Assembly (NCBI GenBank): GCA_963839925.1
Contig: CAWIWV010000001.1
Location: 1,054,001-1,118,000 of the forward strand
Source: Bog-756 sp963839925
GTDB taxonomy: Bacteria > Actinomycetota > Acidimicrobiia > Acidimicrobiales > RAAP-2
Reading direction: 5' to 3'
DNA: 64,000 bases
Part shown: piece after piece, positions 52,742 to 60,323 of the stretch
Layout of the letters: the number at the start of each line of letters is the position of its first letter
Numbering within the stretch: position 1 is the first letter of the stretch
Translations under genes and position numbers: made by a program
Notes under the pieces: model-generated
What the model was told of the DNA's origin: nothing
Database searches by the model: none
The model's input: the letters and a program-made list of their open reading frames with translations, nothing else

Positions 52742-53671
52742 TCAAGCAGGTGAGTGGTGCGCACCGAGAATGCGCCAGGCGCCGGCGGCAGCCGCGAGCA
52801 GTGCGACGAGCATCGCGCCGGTGATGCCGATCATGACTGGTGGCGCTACCGAGCCCCACGTACCAAACGGTCCGAGTGAGGTCCCGAGGAAGCTCGGCGC
52901 ATGGAGCGCGATGGCTGCCCACCAGGTGGCCGTGCCGGCGAGCACCATGACCATGCACAGGAACACCCCCAGCGCGCAGCTCGCCTCTGCTCGCAGGAGC
53001 GCACCTCGTAACTTGACGCGACCGGCAGCCGCGATCGCCGCCCTGACGCACGCAGCGAGGGCGGCGAGGAGAGTGAGGCTCCACACACCGAGAGCTCCGA
53101 AGCCACCCCGGGACGGGCTGCTGTGATGCACCTGGGTCGAAGCGAGGAGAACGACGGCGCCGGTGGCAGCGAGCGCTATCGCCACCAGGACGGCAGCAAC
53201 GCCCATGGCCCGGCCGAAGTCACCCCACCCCTCGGTCCGTACCGACCGGGCCACAGGCACAGCGACCAACAGCGCGCCCAGCGCAATCAACGCAACCGCG
53301 AGCGCTGCGGCCCACGTGACCGCGTCGACGGCGTCGGCGGGGAGCCATCGGGCGCCTGCCGGCGTGGCCAGATCCCAGTGCTCGAGGTACTTGGCAAAGG
53401 CACTCCCGACCACCATGAAGACCGCCCACGAACACAGGACAAGCAGTGCGCCCGCTCTGACCCGGGCCTCCGGCTCGGCATTCGCCGAGAATCCAGAGGC
53501 ATGCACATGCTCGACAAGAGCGCCTTTGAGGAGCGACGCCCGTTGGCGGAGAGGGATGGGTCGTTCGCCATAGGTCTCTTCGAGGAGCGCTGCCAACTCG
53601 TCGCCATACCGCTCGCGCCAGCTGTCGGGATACCACCCGAGAAGGCGGTCGAATCGGGTTGCCCTCGTCAT
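52742..53671 (-). CDS. Multi-pass membrane protein partnered with PadR
   Basis: 309 residues. A soluble N-terminus (RLLGWYPDSWRERYGDELAA) of a type common in proteins next to PadR regulators is followed by about six membrane helices from residue ~70 to the end (LLVLCSWAVFMVVGSAF, ALAVALIALGALLVAV and others). The start overlaps the padR stop (ATGA). Function unknown; probably a PadR-controlled membrane stress or permeability protein. Confidence 0.75.
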   Translation of the reverse strand: MTRATRFDRLLGWYPDSWRERYGDELAALLEETYGERPIPLRQRASLLKGALVEHVHASGFSANAEPEARVRAGALLVLCSWAVFMVVGSAFAKYLEHWDLATPAGARWLPADAVDAVTWAAALAVALIALGALLVAVPVARSVRTEGWGDFGRAMGVAAVLVAIALAATGAVVLLASTQVHHSSPSRGGFGALGVWSLTLLAALAACVRAAIAAAGRVKLRGALLRAEASCALGVFLCMVMVLAGTATWWAAIALHAPSFLGTSLGPFGTWGSVAPPVMIGITGAMLVALLAAAAGAWRILGAHHSPA

Positions 53672-54018
53672 AGGACCCAGGCCTGAGTGGCGGGAAGCAC
53701 AATGCCCAGACGCGAGGCGCCGACATTGGCCAACGAATGCATGTTCTCCACGACACCGGCCAGCGCACGGCGGCCCGCGGGCGTGATGCGATAAGGACGC
53801 CGCCGCTCTTCCTTCCCTGCAGCGGGCTCGATCAAACCGCGTTCCTCGAGCCGGGTGATGGCGCCGTAGAGCGTGCCTGGCCCGAGCGCGACGCCGGCGA
53901 AATCTTCGATGTCTTTGCTCAACGCATAGCCGTGCTTCGCTCCTGACGCCAGGCTGGTCAAGATGAGAACCGTCGGCTCGTTGGGGCGGTCCAGCCCGCC
54001 GTCGCGATGTCGTGCCAC
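53668..54018 (-). CDS. PadR family transcriptional regulator
   Basis: 116 residues, winged helix: LILTSLASGAKHGYALSKDI, LGPGTLYGAITRLEERGLIE and RRPYRITPAGRRALAG are PadR signatures. The C-terminal helix for dimerisation is short. GTG 54018 is chosen because an upstream TTG (54054) would place the palindromic operator inside the gene. It probably represses itself and the membrane-protein gene coupled to it. Confidence 0.88.
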   Translation of the reverse strand: MARHRDGGLDRPNEPTVLILTSLASGAKHGYALSKDIEDFAGVALGPGTLYGAITRLEERGLIEPAAGKEERRRPYRITPAGRRALAGVVENMHSLANVGASRLGIVLPATQAWVL

Positions 54019-54027
54019 GAACCTAGA

Positions 54028-54052
54028 GACTACTACGTGGTACGTAGTAGTC
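54028..54052. promoter_or_regulatory. PadR operator candidate (perfect 11-bp inverted repeat)
   Basis: GACTACTACGT-GGT-ACGTAGTAGTC lies 10 bases upstream of the padR start. Its length, symmetry and position fit an autoregulatory site. Confidence 0.65.
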
Positions 54053-54105
54053 AACAGCAGGATCGCTCCTTGGACGAAAGTTTCGCGCCTCGCGATCGGT
54101 CTTTG

Positions 54106-54684
54106 CTAACCGTCAAGCACGTCCGTGCCTCTGAGACGGATTTCTTCCCAGGCCCCGTCCGCAATCGGCGCGAACGGCGCGTCCGTCGGATCGGCTATCC
54201 AGCGCTCGAACGCCACACGAAAGGCAAGCAACCCGAGATCGCCTGCGATTCGCGCGGCGACGATGTCGACGTCGCGCGCCCGGAGAGCGTCGGCGATGGC
54301 CTGAGCTGTGCGGGCGAACTTGAGCTGCCCACGCTCTTGCAGGTCGGCGCTTGTAGCAACGATGGCGATCCGCCGCCGAGCCGATCGTTTGTACTCGGTG
54401 GTCATAGCGGTAGCCGTTGCCGCGAGCGCGGCCTGCACGCAGTCACTCGGGGTCGCGTCCGTGGAGGCGTGACGGATGCCGTCGGAGAGCAGTTCGGCCA
54501 GCGCGTCTCCACCCGCCAGTGCGACCTCACGTTTGTCAGCAAAGTGTCGAAAGAACGTGGCGCGGTTGAGGCCCGCGCGCTCGGCAATATCTGCCACGGT
54601 CGTTGTCTCGTAGCCATTCTCTGTGAACAGCTCCCAAGCAGCGCTCTCGAGACGCTCCCGCGCGTCCGGCGCCCACCTTCCCAC
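54106..54684 (-). CDS. TetR family transcriptional regulator
   Basis: 192 residues. The helix-turn-helix is in TTTVADIAERAGLNRATFFR (~30-50), followed by a helical effector domain. GTG 54684 has GGAG upstream; earlier codons would run through the operators. It is divergent from the NAD(P)-dependent epimerase-like gene, with two copies of a GTGATGCGAC palindrome between them, so it almost certainly regulates that gene. Confidence 0.88.
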   Translation of the reverse strand: MGRWAPDARERLESAAWELFTENGYETTTVADIAERAGLNRATFFRHFADKREVALAGGDALAELLSDGIRHASTDATPSDCVQAALAATATAMTTEYKRSARRRIAIVATSADLQERGQLKFARTAQAIADALRARDVDIVAARIAGDLGLLAFRVAFERWIADPTDAPFAPIADGAWEEIRLRGTDVLDG

Positions 54685-54698
54685 GTCTCCATCATACC

Positions 54699-54756
54699 AG
54701 TGATGCGACGGAGTCTCGTGGGGCGGTTTAGTGATGCGACGAAGTCGCATCACTAA
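54699..54756. promoter_or_regulatory. Double TetR operator
   Basis: Perfect 13-bp inverted repeat TTAGTGATGCGAC-GAA-GTCGCATCACTAA at 54728-54756, plus a partial second copy AGTGATGCGAC-GGA-GTC at 54699-54715. They fill the 88-bp gap between the divergent starts at 54684 and 54773. Confidence 0.75.
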
Positions 54757-54772
54757 GAAGAGGAGCATCTCT

Positions 54773-55654
54773 GTGAACATTTTTGTTACCGGTGGGTCCG
54801 GCTGGATCGGGTCCGCCGTGGTCCCCGAACTTGTCACGGCGGGCCATGAGGTCGTTGCCTTGGCACGTTCGGATGCATCAGCTGAATTCCTGAGGGTCGC
54901 CGGTGCGCGCGTCCAACGGGGCGACCTCACCGACGCCGATGTGCTGCGTGCCAGTGCACAGGAAAGTGATGGAGTCATCCACCTCGCCTACAGGCACGAT
55001 CTCGGCCAGGCGGCGGGCGCAGCCACAGACGGTACCGCGATCGCTTCGTTCATCGACGCGCTAGCGGAATCCGGACGGCCGTTGCTCGTGACCGGAGCGA
55101 CGCTTTCCCACCCCGGACGCCCTGCGACCGAACGGGACGAACTGATCCCGCAAGGGCCGATCGCGGCGCGGATCGTCAACATGCAAGCGGCACTAGCAAG
55201 CGTCAAGCGGGGTGTGCGCTCGAGCCTCGTCATGATTCCCCGCTCAGTGCACGGCGAAGGCGAACGTCACGGATTCATCCCACAGCTGATCACCCGTGCG
55301 CGCCAGACGGGTGTCTCGGGCTACATCGGTGACGGCCTCAACCGATGGCCGGCAGCTCACGTGAAGGACGTTGCGACCCTGTACCGCCTCGCGATCGAGG
55401 GCGCACCCGCAGGCTCAGTGCTGAACGCGGTTGGCGAAGAAGGGGTCAGCATTCGCGATATCGCCGAATCCATTGGCCGAGGGCTCAATCTGCCGGCTCG
55501 TCCGCTTCCGGCCGAGGAATTCACACCGCCGCTGTTTCCTCTCCTCAGCCTCGATATGCCCGCCTCGAGCACTCTCACGCGTCAGCTGCTCGACTGGACA
55601 CCGACCCATGCAGGCCTTCTCGAGGACATCGACGCCGGCCACTACTTCACCTGA
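54773..55654 (+). CDS. NAD(P)-dependent epimerase/dehydratase-like SDR (atypical)
   Basis: 293 residues. The Rossmann motif is IFVTGGSGWIGSAVVPELV at the N-terminus. ARVQRGDLTDADVL marks the end of the cofactor half, and AAHVKDVATLYRLAIEG is the conserved C-terminal block of extended SDRs. The usual YxxxK is not obvious, so it belongs to the atypical group (NAD-binding sensors or reductases). AAGAGGAG precedes GTG 54773. Controlled by the divergent TetR. Confidence 0.85.
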   Translation: MNIFVTGGSGWIGSAVVPELVTAGHEVVALARSDASAEFLRVAGARVQRGDLTDADVLRASAQESDGVIHLAYRHDLGQAAGAATDGTAIASFIDALAESGRPLLVTGATLSHPGRPATERDELIPQGPIAARIVNMQAALASVKRGVRSSLVMIPRSVHGEGERHGFIPQLITRARQTGVSGYIGDGLNRWPAAHVKDVATLYRLAIEGAPAGSVLNAVGEEGVSIRDIAESIGRGLNLPARPLPAEEFTPPLFPLLSLDMPASSTLTRQLLDWTPTHAGLLEDIDAGHYFT

Positions 55655-55695
55655 CGTCGAGAGGGTCGCAGGCAGGCTAACGAAGTGTGCAGTTC

Positions 55696-56517
55696 CTAGG
55701 AGGTGGCAGGGGTGGCGTAGTCCCAGAGGAGATTGGGATCTCCCGTCGCGTCGAGAAGAAGGTTAGCCGGGACCTTCTTGTCGATATGGCCGATCAATCC
55801 CTGATAGATGCCGTAACCGACGAGTTGTTGCAGGCGCGGCGTGAACGTGCGCACCGTCTCGATCGGAAGCCCGAGCTGTTGGTTCTCCTGCTGGCGGATG
55901 AACCCCGCGCAGTAGTTCATGGCGATGCCCACCCGTCTCGACGACGTGGTGTTCGCGCCGCCCCCGTGCCAGAGACTTCCGTGCCAGACCAACACGCTGC
56001 CCTTGGTCATGATCGCCGGCACCGACTCGTAGGAACCGAAGAGGTCGGGAGACTCGGGCGCCTTGTGGGAGCCGGGGATGATCCGAGTGGCCCCGTTCTC
56101 CTCGGTGAAGTCGGTGAGCGCCCACATGGTGTTGCAGATGATGGCGGGATGAGGCTTCGGGAGCGGGATGACCTGGTCGTCGGCGTGGATCATTTGAGGG
56201 GTCTCATCAGGACCAATCGCGATCGAGGAGAGCGAGGAGATCAGAAGGCCGGGATCGAGTACCTGTTCGCAGATCGGAAGGACTGCGGGGTGGACGGGGA
56301 TCTGCTCGAACTCGGACCCGTACGCGAGGAGGTTGTAGATGCGGGTGGTGTGGAGACCTTCGAACTCATTGTGCGCAGGTGCGATACCCAGATCGTGTTC
56401 GAGGCGGAGGAGTTTGTCGTTGAGGGCGTCGATCAGCTGCGGATCGATGGCGTCCTCGACGATCGTGTAGCCCACGTCCTCGATCTGTTGCACGTGCCCT
56501 TCGATGTCGGTGCTCAT
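55696..56517 (-). CDS. Phytanoyl-CoA dioxygenase (PhyH) family protein
   Basis: 273 residues, Fe(II)/2-oxoglutarate oxygenase fold. The metal HxD is in MIHADDQVIPLP, and the distal His is in LWHGGGANTTSSRRVGI with the Arg for 2-oxoglutarate. The N-terminal helices (IEDVGYTIVEDAIDPQLIDA) are typical. Substrate unknown. ATG 56517 follows a GGAGGG site. Convergent with the SDR gene. Confidence 0.88.
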   Translation of the reverse strand: MSTDIEGHVQQIEDVGYTIVEDAIDPQLIDALNDKLLRLEHDLGIAPAHNEFEGLHTTRIYNLLAYGSEFEQIPVHPAVLPICEQVLDPGLLISSLSSIAIGPDETPQMIHADDQVIPLPKPHPAIICNTMWALTDFTEENGATRIIPGSHKAPESPDLFGSYESVPAIMTKGSVLVWHGSLWHGGGANTTSSRRVGIAMNYCAGFIRQQENQQLGLPIETVRTFTPRLQQLVGYGIYQGLIGHIDKKVPANLLLDATGDPNLLWDYATPATS

Positions 56518-56578
56518 GATCGGCCCTCCTTCGTCAGGTGCTCGTTCATCGAACCAGCCTGAGCCTATTGTGCAAAGC

Positions 56579-57394
56579 GTGGCGCGTAAGAAGGAGTGGG
56601 GCAAGCGGTATGAGTTGCTTACCTGCGCCTGGAAGGGCCATTTCCTGGTGGGCGACGATGCCGCGGAGGTGGGGCCTGAGGATGGAGCCCTGGTGCGAGA
56701 GGGGAGTGGGACCCGGTGGTGCCGGTGCCTTCGGTGTGACGCCTGGACCCCGGTGCAGCCCCCTGAGCATCCTGTTCGTCAGCGGGTACCCGAGCGTGAG
56801 GACATCGAGTTGCCGGCGCGCGGCCCCCTCCTCCGTGATCACTATGTGCTCAGACTGATCGCGATCGACCGGGCGATCCACGTCATTGTGCTGGTGGGCC
56901 TCGCGGCAGTGTTGTTCGCGTTCGCCGGTCACACTCAGGTGTTGCGCCGCGACTATGTGAACGTGATGAACGACCTTTCGGGAGGAGATCCCGGGTCCTC
57001 TCAGCTGCGGGGCGTGCTCGGCTACCTGAAGAAAGCCTTCCAGTACTCGCCGACCCACCTCGTGCACCTGGGACTGGTGGTTCTCGCCTACGCCGCGTTG
57101 GAGGCGACCGAGATGGTCGGTCTGTGGTTGGCCAAGCGTTGGGCCGAATACCTGACCCTGGTGGCAACGTCCATCTTTGTTCCTGTCGAGATCTACGAGC
57201 TGACCCTCGGGGTGAGTGCGTTCAAGATCGTGACGCTCATCATCAACCTGGCGATCGTGTTCTACCTCCTGTGGGCAAAGCGGCTGTTCGGGATCCGAGG
57301 GGGGATTCGCACCGAAATGGAACGTCGCCGCGAGCTCAGCGGATGGACGGCGATCGACCGGGAGACGCCATCGGTTCCGACCGCCGTCCCTTAG
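56579..57394 (+). CDS. DUF2127 membrane protein with N-terminal Cys-rich domain
   Basis: 271 residues. The soluble N-terminus includes WCRCLRCDAW, a possible metal- or redox-active cluster. Four membrane helices follow from residue ~100 (VIVLVGLAAVLFAFAG, LVHLGLVVLAYAALEATEMV, VATSIFVPVEIYELTLGV, IINLAIVFYLLWAKRLFG), with the DUF2127 pattern. GTG 56579 is chosen; GTG 56570 is possible. Divergent from phyH. Function unknown. Confidence 0.8.
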   Translation: MARKKEWGKRYELLTCAWKGHFLVGDDAAEVGPEDGALVREGSGTRWCRCLRCDAWTPVQPPEHPVRQRVPEREDIELPARGPLLRDHYVLRLIAIDRAIHVIVLVGLAAVLFAFAGHTQVLRRDYVNVMNDLSGGDPGSSQLRGVLGYLKKAFQYSPTHLVHLGLVVLAYAALEATEMVGLWLAKRWAEYLTLVATSIFVPVEIYELTLGVSAFKIVTLIINLAIVFYLLWAKRLFGIRGGIRTEMERRRELSGWTAIDRETPSVPTAVP

Positions 57395-57449
57395 TCATGG
57401 TCGACTCGGCTTCGCCCGGGACGGGGTGAGTGGTAGCGTCAGGCCTCTC

Positions 57450-57525
57450 GGGCCGTTGGCGCAGTTGGTAGCGCACTTGCATGACACGCAAGGGGTCGTG
57501 GGTTCAAGTCCCGCACGGCCCACCA
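57450..57525 (+). tRNA. tRNA-Val (GAC)
   Basis: Acceptor stem GGGCCGT/ACGGCCC, anticodon stem CTTGC/GCAAG with loop ATGACAC (anticodon GAC), T-arm GGGTTCAAGTCCC, discriminator A and encoded CCA. Confidence 0.96.
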
Positions 57526-57571
57526 ACAAATTCGGGGTGGGCCTGGTGGGAAAGCCCTTGGGGTCGCACCA

Positions 57572-58090
57572 TCAGCCACCAACATCGGAGCCGTCCCATT
57601 CCGACCTGCCCGCAAGGCCAACGAGCCCCGCAAGGGTGATGGCCATGCGCTCTCGGAGGACGATGAGGCGCTCTTGAATCATTGCTTCTGCTTGGCTTGG
57701 AGTCTGAACGATCCTGTCACTCAGCGGCGACGGCCCTCCACAGAGAACCACCATGTGGCAAATGGTTGTCCCATCCGCATTCTCGTCAAGCAAAAAGCTC
57801 CATCGCGAAACTGGATGTGACGTGTCGCCCACGGTCCACTCGAACAACGAAGGTTGATCGAATCTCGTGACCGTCGACGTGGTGGTCCATCGACGCTCAC
57901 CCCGCAACTGGTCTCCTTCGAATCGACTGCCGAGCCCAATAGGGGATGGCGAGACGAGGCGAACTGACTGCAGTTCGCTGGAGAACTCGGGCAGGAGCAG
58001 TGGATTCGCGGCGACCACCCACAGTGATTCGATTGGGATGTTGGTGGTCACACTTGTAAACGCATTGGGCTGGAGACGTTGCAAATCCAC
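57572..58090 (-). CDS. SRPBCC family protein
   Basis: About 172 residues. The START/polyketide cyclase-like pattern is NIPIESLWVVAANPLLLPEF, then GSRFEGDQLRGERRWTTTST, then a long C-terminal helix (RIVQTPSQAEAMIQERLIVL). These proteins bind hydrophobic ligands in a central cavity. The start is uncertain: the frame is open further upstream into the acyltransferase gene, and GTG 58090 gives the cleanest N-terminus, although its ribosome site is very close. Confidence 0.65.
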   Translation of the reverse strand: MDLQRLQPNAFTSVTTNIPIESLWVVAANPLLLPEFSSELQSVRLVSPSPIGLGSRFEGDQLRGERRWTTTSTVTRFDQPSLFEWTVGDTSHPVSRWSFLLDENADGTTICHMVVLCGGPSPLSDRIVQTPSQAEAMIQERLIVLRERMAITLAGLVGLAGRSEWDGSDVGG

Positions 58091-58113
58091 CCTCTTGACG
58101 ATACTGAAAGCGA

Positions 58114-60234
58114 TCAGGTTCGCGACCCCGCTCGGCTCGCTGCGGGTCGAGGCATTGCGTGATCGAGGTCCAGAGCGGTGCCGAGCACTCCTTCGAGGAA
58201 GAGTGAGTAGGACCTTGAGACATGGTCGTTCCTGAGATACACCAAGTAGTGGCTGACAATCGAGTTGCAGCGATTGGTACAGAACCAAGGCAGGATGTTG
58301 ATGAATCGGGCGCTGGCCTCATGTGCCGCCCTGTTTTCCGCACGGTTGAACATGATCGCCCTGGAATACGGAACGCCCGAGCACGCGGTGACGTCGTCGA
58401 GGTGTCGACTCAGGCAGCCCGGGGTACCGTCAGCCGGTTCGGCCGGATTGCCGATCAGGATGGTGTGGGTCCTTGGACTCGAGAACCTGTCGAGTAGTTG
58501 AGCGATGCTGGCTTGCCATTGACCGATCGGGTACAGGGTTCCGTTGGGCTCCAGATACCGAAACGATTCGGAGACGATCAGGATCTGCGGTTTGATGGTG
58601 GCGATCCGATGGAGAGCGAATTGGTGGAACAGGTTGCACGGTCCCCAAACTCCCGAGGTACTTCCGCTAGGTGGGATCGACACCAGCGAGGCTGGGCAGC
58701 CAGATTTGAACAGGACGACCAGCCGCCAGTGCTGACGAATTGTGATGCCGTCAAGCGCGTCGAACCACATTCCGGCATGCGAATCGCCATAGAGAACGAC
58801 GGTGCGCCTCGCTCGCTCATCTCCGAACGTGCATGCGGGGACCGACGATGCGGCCCAACCTGGATCGCAGGGAGCTGGGGGAAAGCCGATTTGCGAAAGG
58901 ATGTTCTCCTGCACCCCGAGCAAGGTGGGTGAGAGGTCGCTCGGCACTGCGTGAACGTGGTCCGATTCGGCTACTGAGTGAAGCACCGTTGGGAGCTGAA
59001 CGAGGGGCACCTTGTTGGGCAATGTTGCAGCATCGGTGGACGGTCCGATCCCGATCAGGAGCGTAAGTAGGACCAATGTTGCCAAGACCAATCCGACCCC
59101 TAGCCCAACGCTCGCCCATCGCCTCGTATGGAGCCGGACGCTGTGTCGGATTGGATTCTCGACGAGTCGATACGTGACGAGAGAGACCACCAAGGCCACG
59201 AGATCCCACCCAATGTTGTCTGCGACAGACAGCGTGGACCTGCCGGCGTACTCGGCGGCGACGATCAGAATGGGCCAGTGCCACAGATACAACGAGTAGG
59301 ACAGCTTGCCGAACCATCTGAACGGACGCAGTCCCAACACCCTCTCCACACCCAGATGCTGCGCGTGGACGCCACCGGCGATGATCATGGACGTGCCGAC
59401 GACAGGCAGGACCACATAGGCACCCGGGTAGGGTGTGTGTGAGTTGTAGATGTGGGCTGCGATGAGCACGCCGACGAACCCCACCCATGTGGCGATTGCT
59501 GCGAGTTTGACGGGCAGACTCAAGAGCCATGGGGTGATGACAGCAACGAGAGCGCCGAGCGCCAGTTCCCAGGCCCTAGTAAACGGGGAGAAGAAGGCGT
59601 TCACCGAGTTGCTCCGCGTGTCGAGGATTGAGTATCCAAGCGAGAGGGCGATCACCGCACTCAAAGCAATGGCGAGACGCAATCGAAATGTCAATCGTCT
59701 CGATGCACCCATCAACAAGAAGAGCGTGGGATAGACGACGTAGAACTGCTCCTCGACTGCCAGCGACCAGAAATTCTGGAGTGGAGAGGGTGGAGCACCG
59801 GAGGCGAGGTAGTTCGTTCCGGTTGAGATGAAGTGATAGTTGGCGAGGAAAACAGCAGCCCAGCGACCATCGATCGCCGTCTGGTTCCCTCCGCCGACTC
59901 CGAGGAACCAATAGGCCAGAAGTGCCGAAGCAATGATCACCAACGTGGCAGCAGGAAGGATCCGTCGAGAGCGTCGTCCGTAGAAGGAGAGGATGGAGGG
60001 GCCACCCTTCTCCCGGTCTCGAAGTAGAACCCCAGTGATGACGAAGCCGGAAATGACGAAGAAGACATCGACGCCGACGAATCCGCCAGAAAGGCCGGGA
60101 ACGCCCGAGTGATAGAGAACGACGAGTAGAACGGCGATTGCCCGAAGGCCTTCAACGTCGGGACGAAACGTGCGATCCTCCGGTGCTGTGCCGGATTCGT
60201 CGACCACCTCGACCGCTGTAATCGGCACGTCCAC
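58114..60234 (-). CDS. Membrane acyltransferase 3 (OafA-type) with C-terminal SGNH domain
   Basis: 706 residues. The N-terminal half (~20-390) has about ten helices and starts with RPDVEGLRAIAVLLVVLYHS, whose EGLRAIA...H belongs to the acyltransferase-3 family, with FFVISGFVITGVLL next. After a last helix, the outer SGNH-type esterase domain has GDSHAGMWFDAL (block I) and NDHVSRSYS (the Asp-His region). Such two-domain proteins O-acetylate cell-surface polysaccharides. The gene lies in an envelope-glycan neighbourhood. Confidence 0.92.
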   Translation of the reverse strand: MDVPITAVEVVDESGTAPEDRTFRPDVEGLRAIAVLLVVLYHSGVPGLSGGFVGVDVFFVISGFVITGVLLRDREKGGPSILSFYGRRSRRILPAATLVIIASALLAYWFLGVGGGNQTAIDGRWAAVFLANYHFISTGTNYLASGAPPSPLQNFWSLAVEEQFYVVYPTLFLLMGASRRLTFRLRLAIALSAVIALSLGYSILDTRSNSVNAFFSPFTRAWELALGALVAVITPWLLSLPVKLAAIATWVGFVGVLIAAHIYNSHTPYPGAYVVLPVVGTSMIIAGGVHAQHLGVERVLGLRPFRWFGKLSYSLYLWHWPILIVAAEYAGRSTLSVADNIGWDLVALVVSLVTYRLVENPIRHSVRLHTRRWASVGLGVGLVLATLVLLTLLIGIGPSTDAATLPNKVPLVQLPTVLHSVAESDHVHAVPSDLSPTLLGVQENILSQIGFPPAPCDPGWAASSVPACTFGDERARRTVVLYGDSHAGMWFDALDGITIRQHWRLVVLFKSGCPASLVSIPPSGSTSGVWGPCNLFHQFALHRIATIKPQILIVSESFRYLEPNGTLYPIGQWQASIAQLLDRFSSPRTHTILIGNPAEPADGTPGCLSRHLDDVTACSGVPYSRAIMFNRAENRAAHEASARFINILPWFCTNRCNSIVSHYLVYLRNDHVSRSYSLFLEGVLGTALDLDHAMPRPAASRAGSRT

Positions 60235-60323
60235 TCCCTGGTTGCCCCTCGTACGAGTTCAGCACAAATCTGCGATTGAGATGTCCTGAAGACCCTTGTT
60301 CTCTCTGCAGATCATCCGCCGGA

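Noticed and set aside
57450..60260. Genomic island inserted at tRNA-Val
   Set aside because: No second copy of the tRNA 3' end, no integrase and no mobile-element genes are seen. The following genes fit an envelope cluster.
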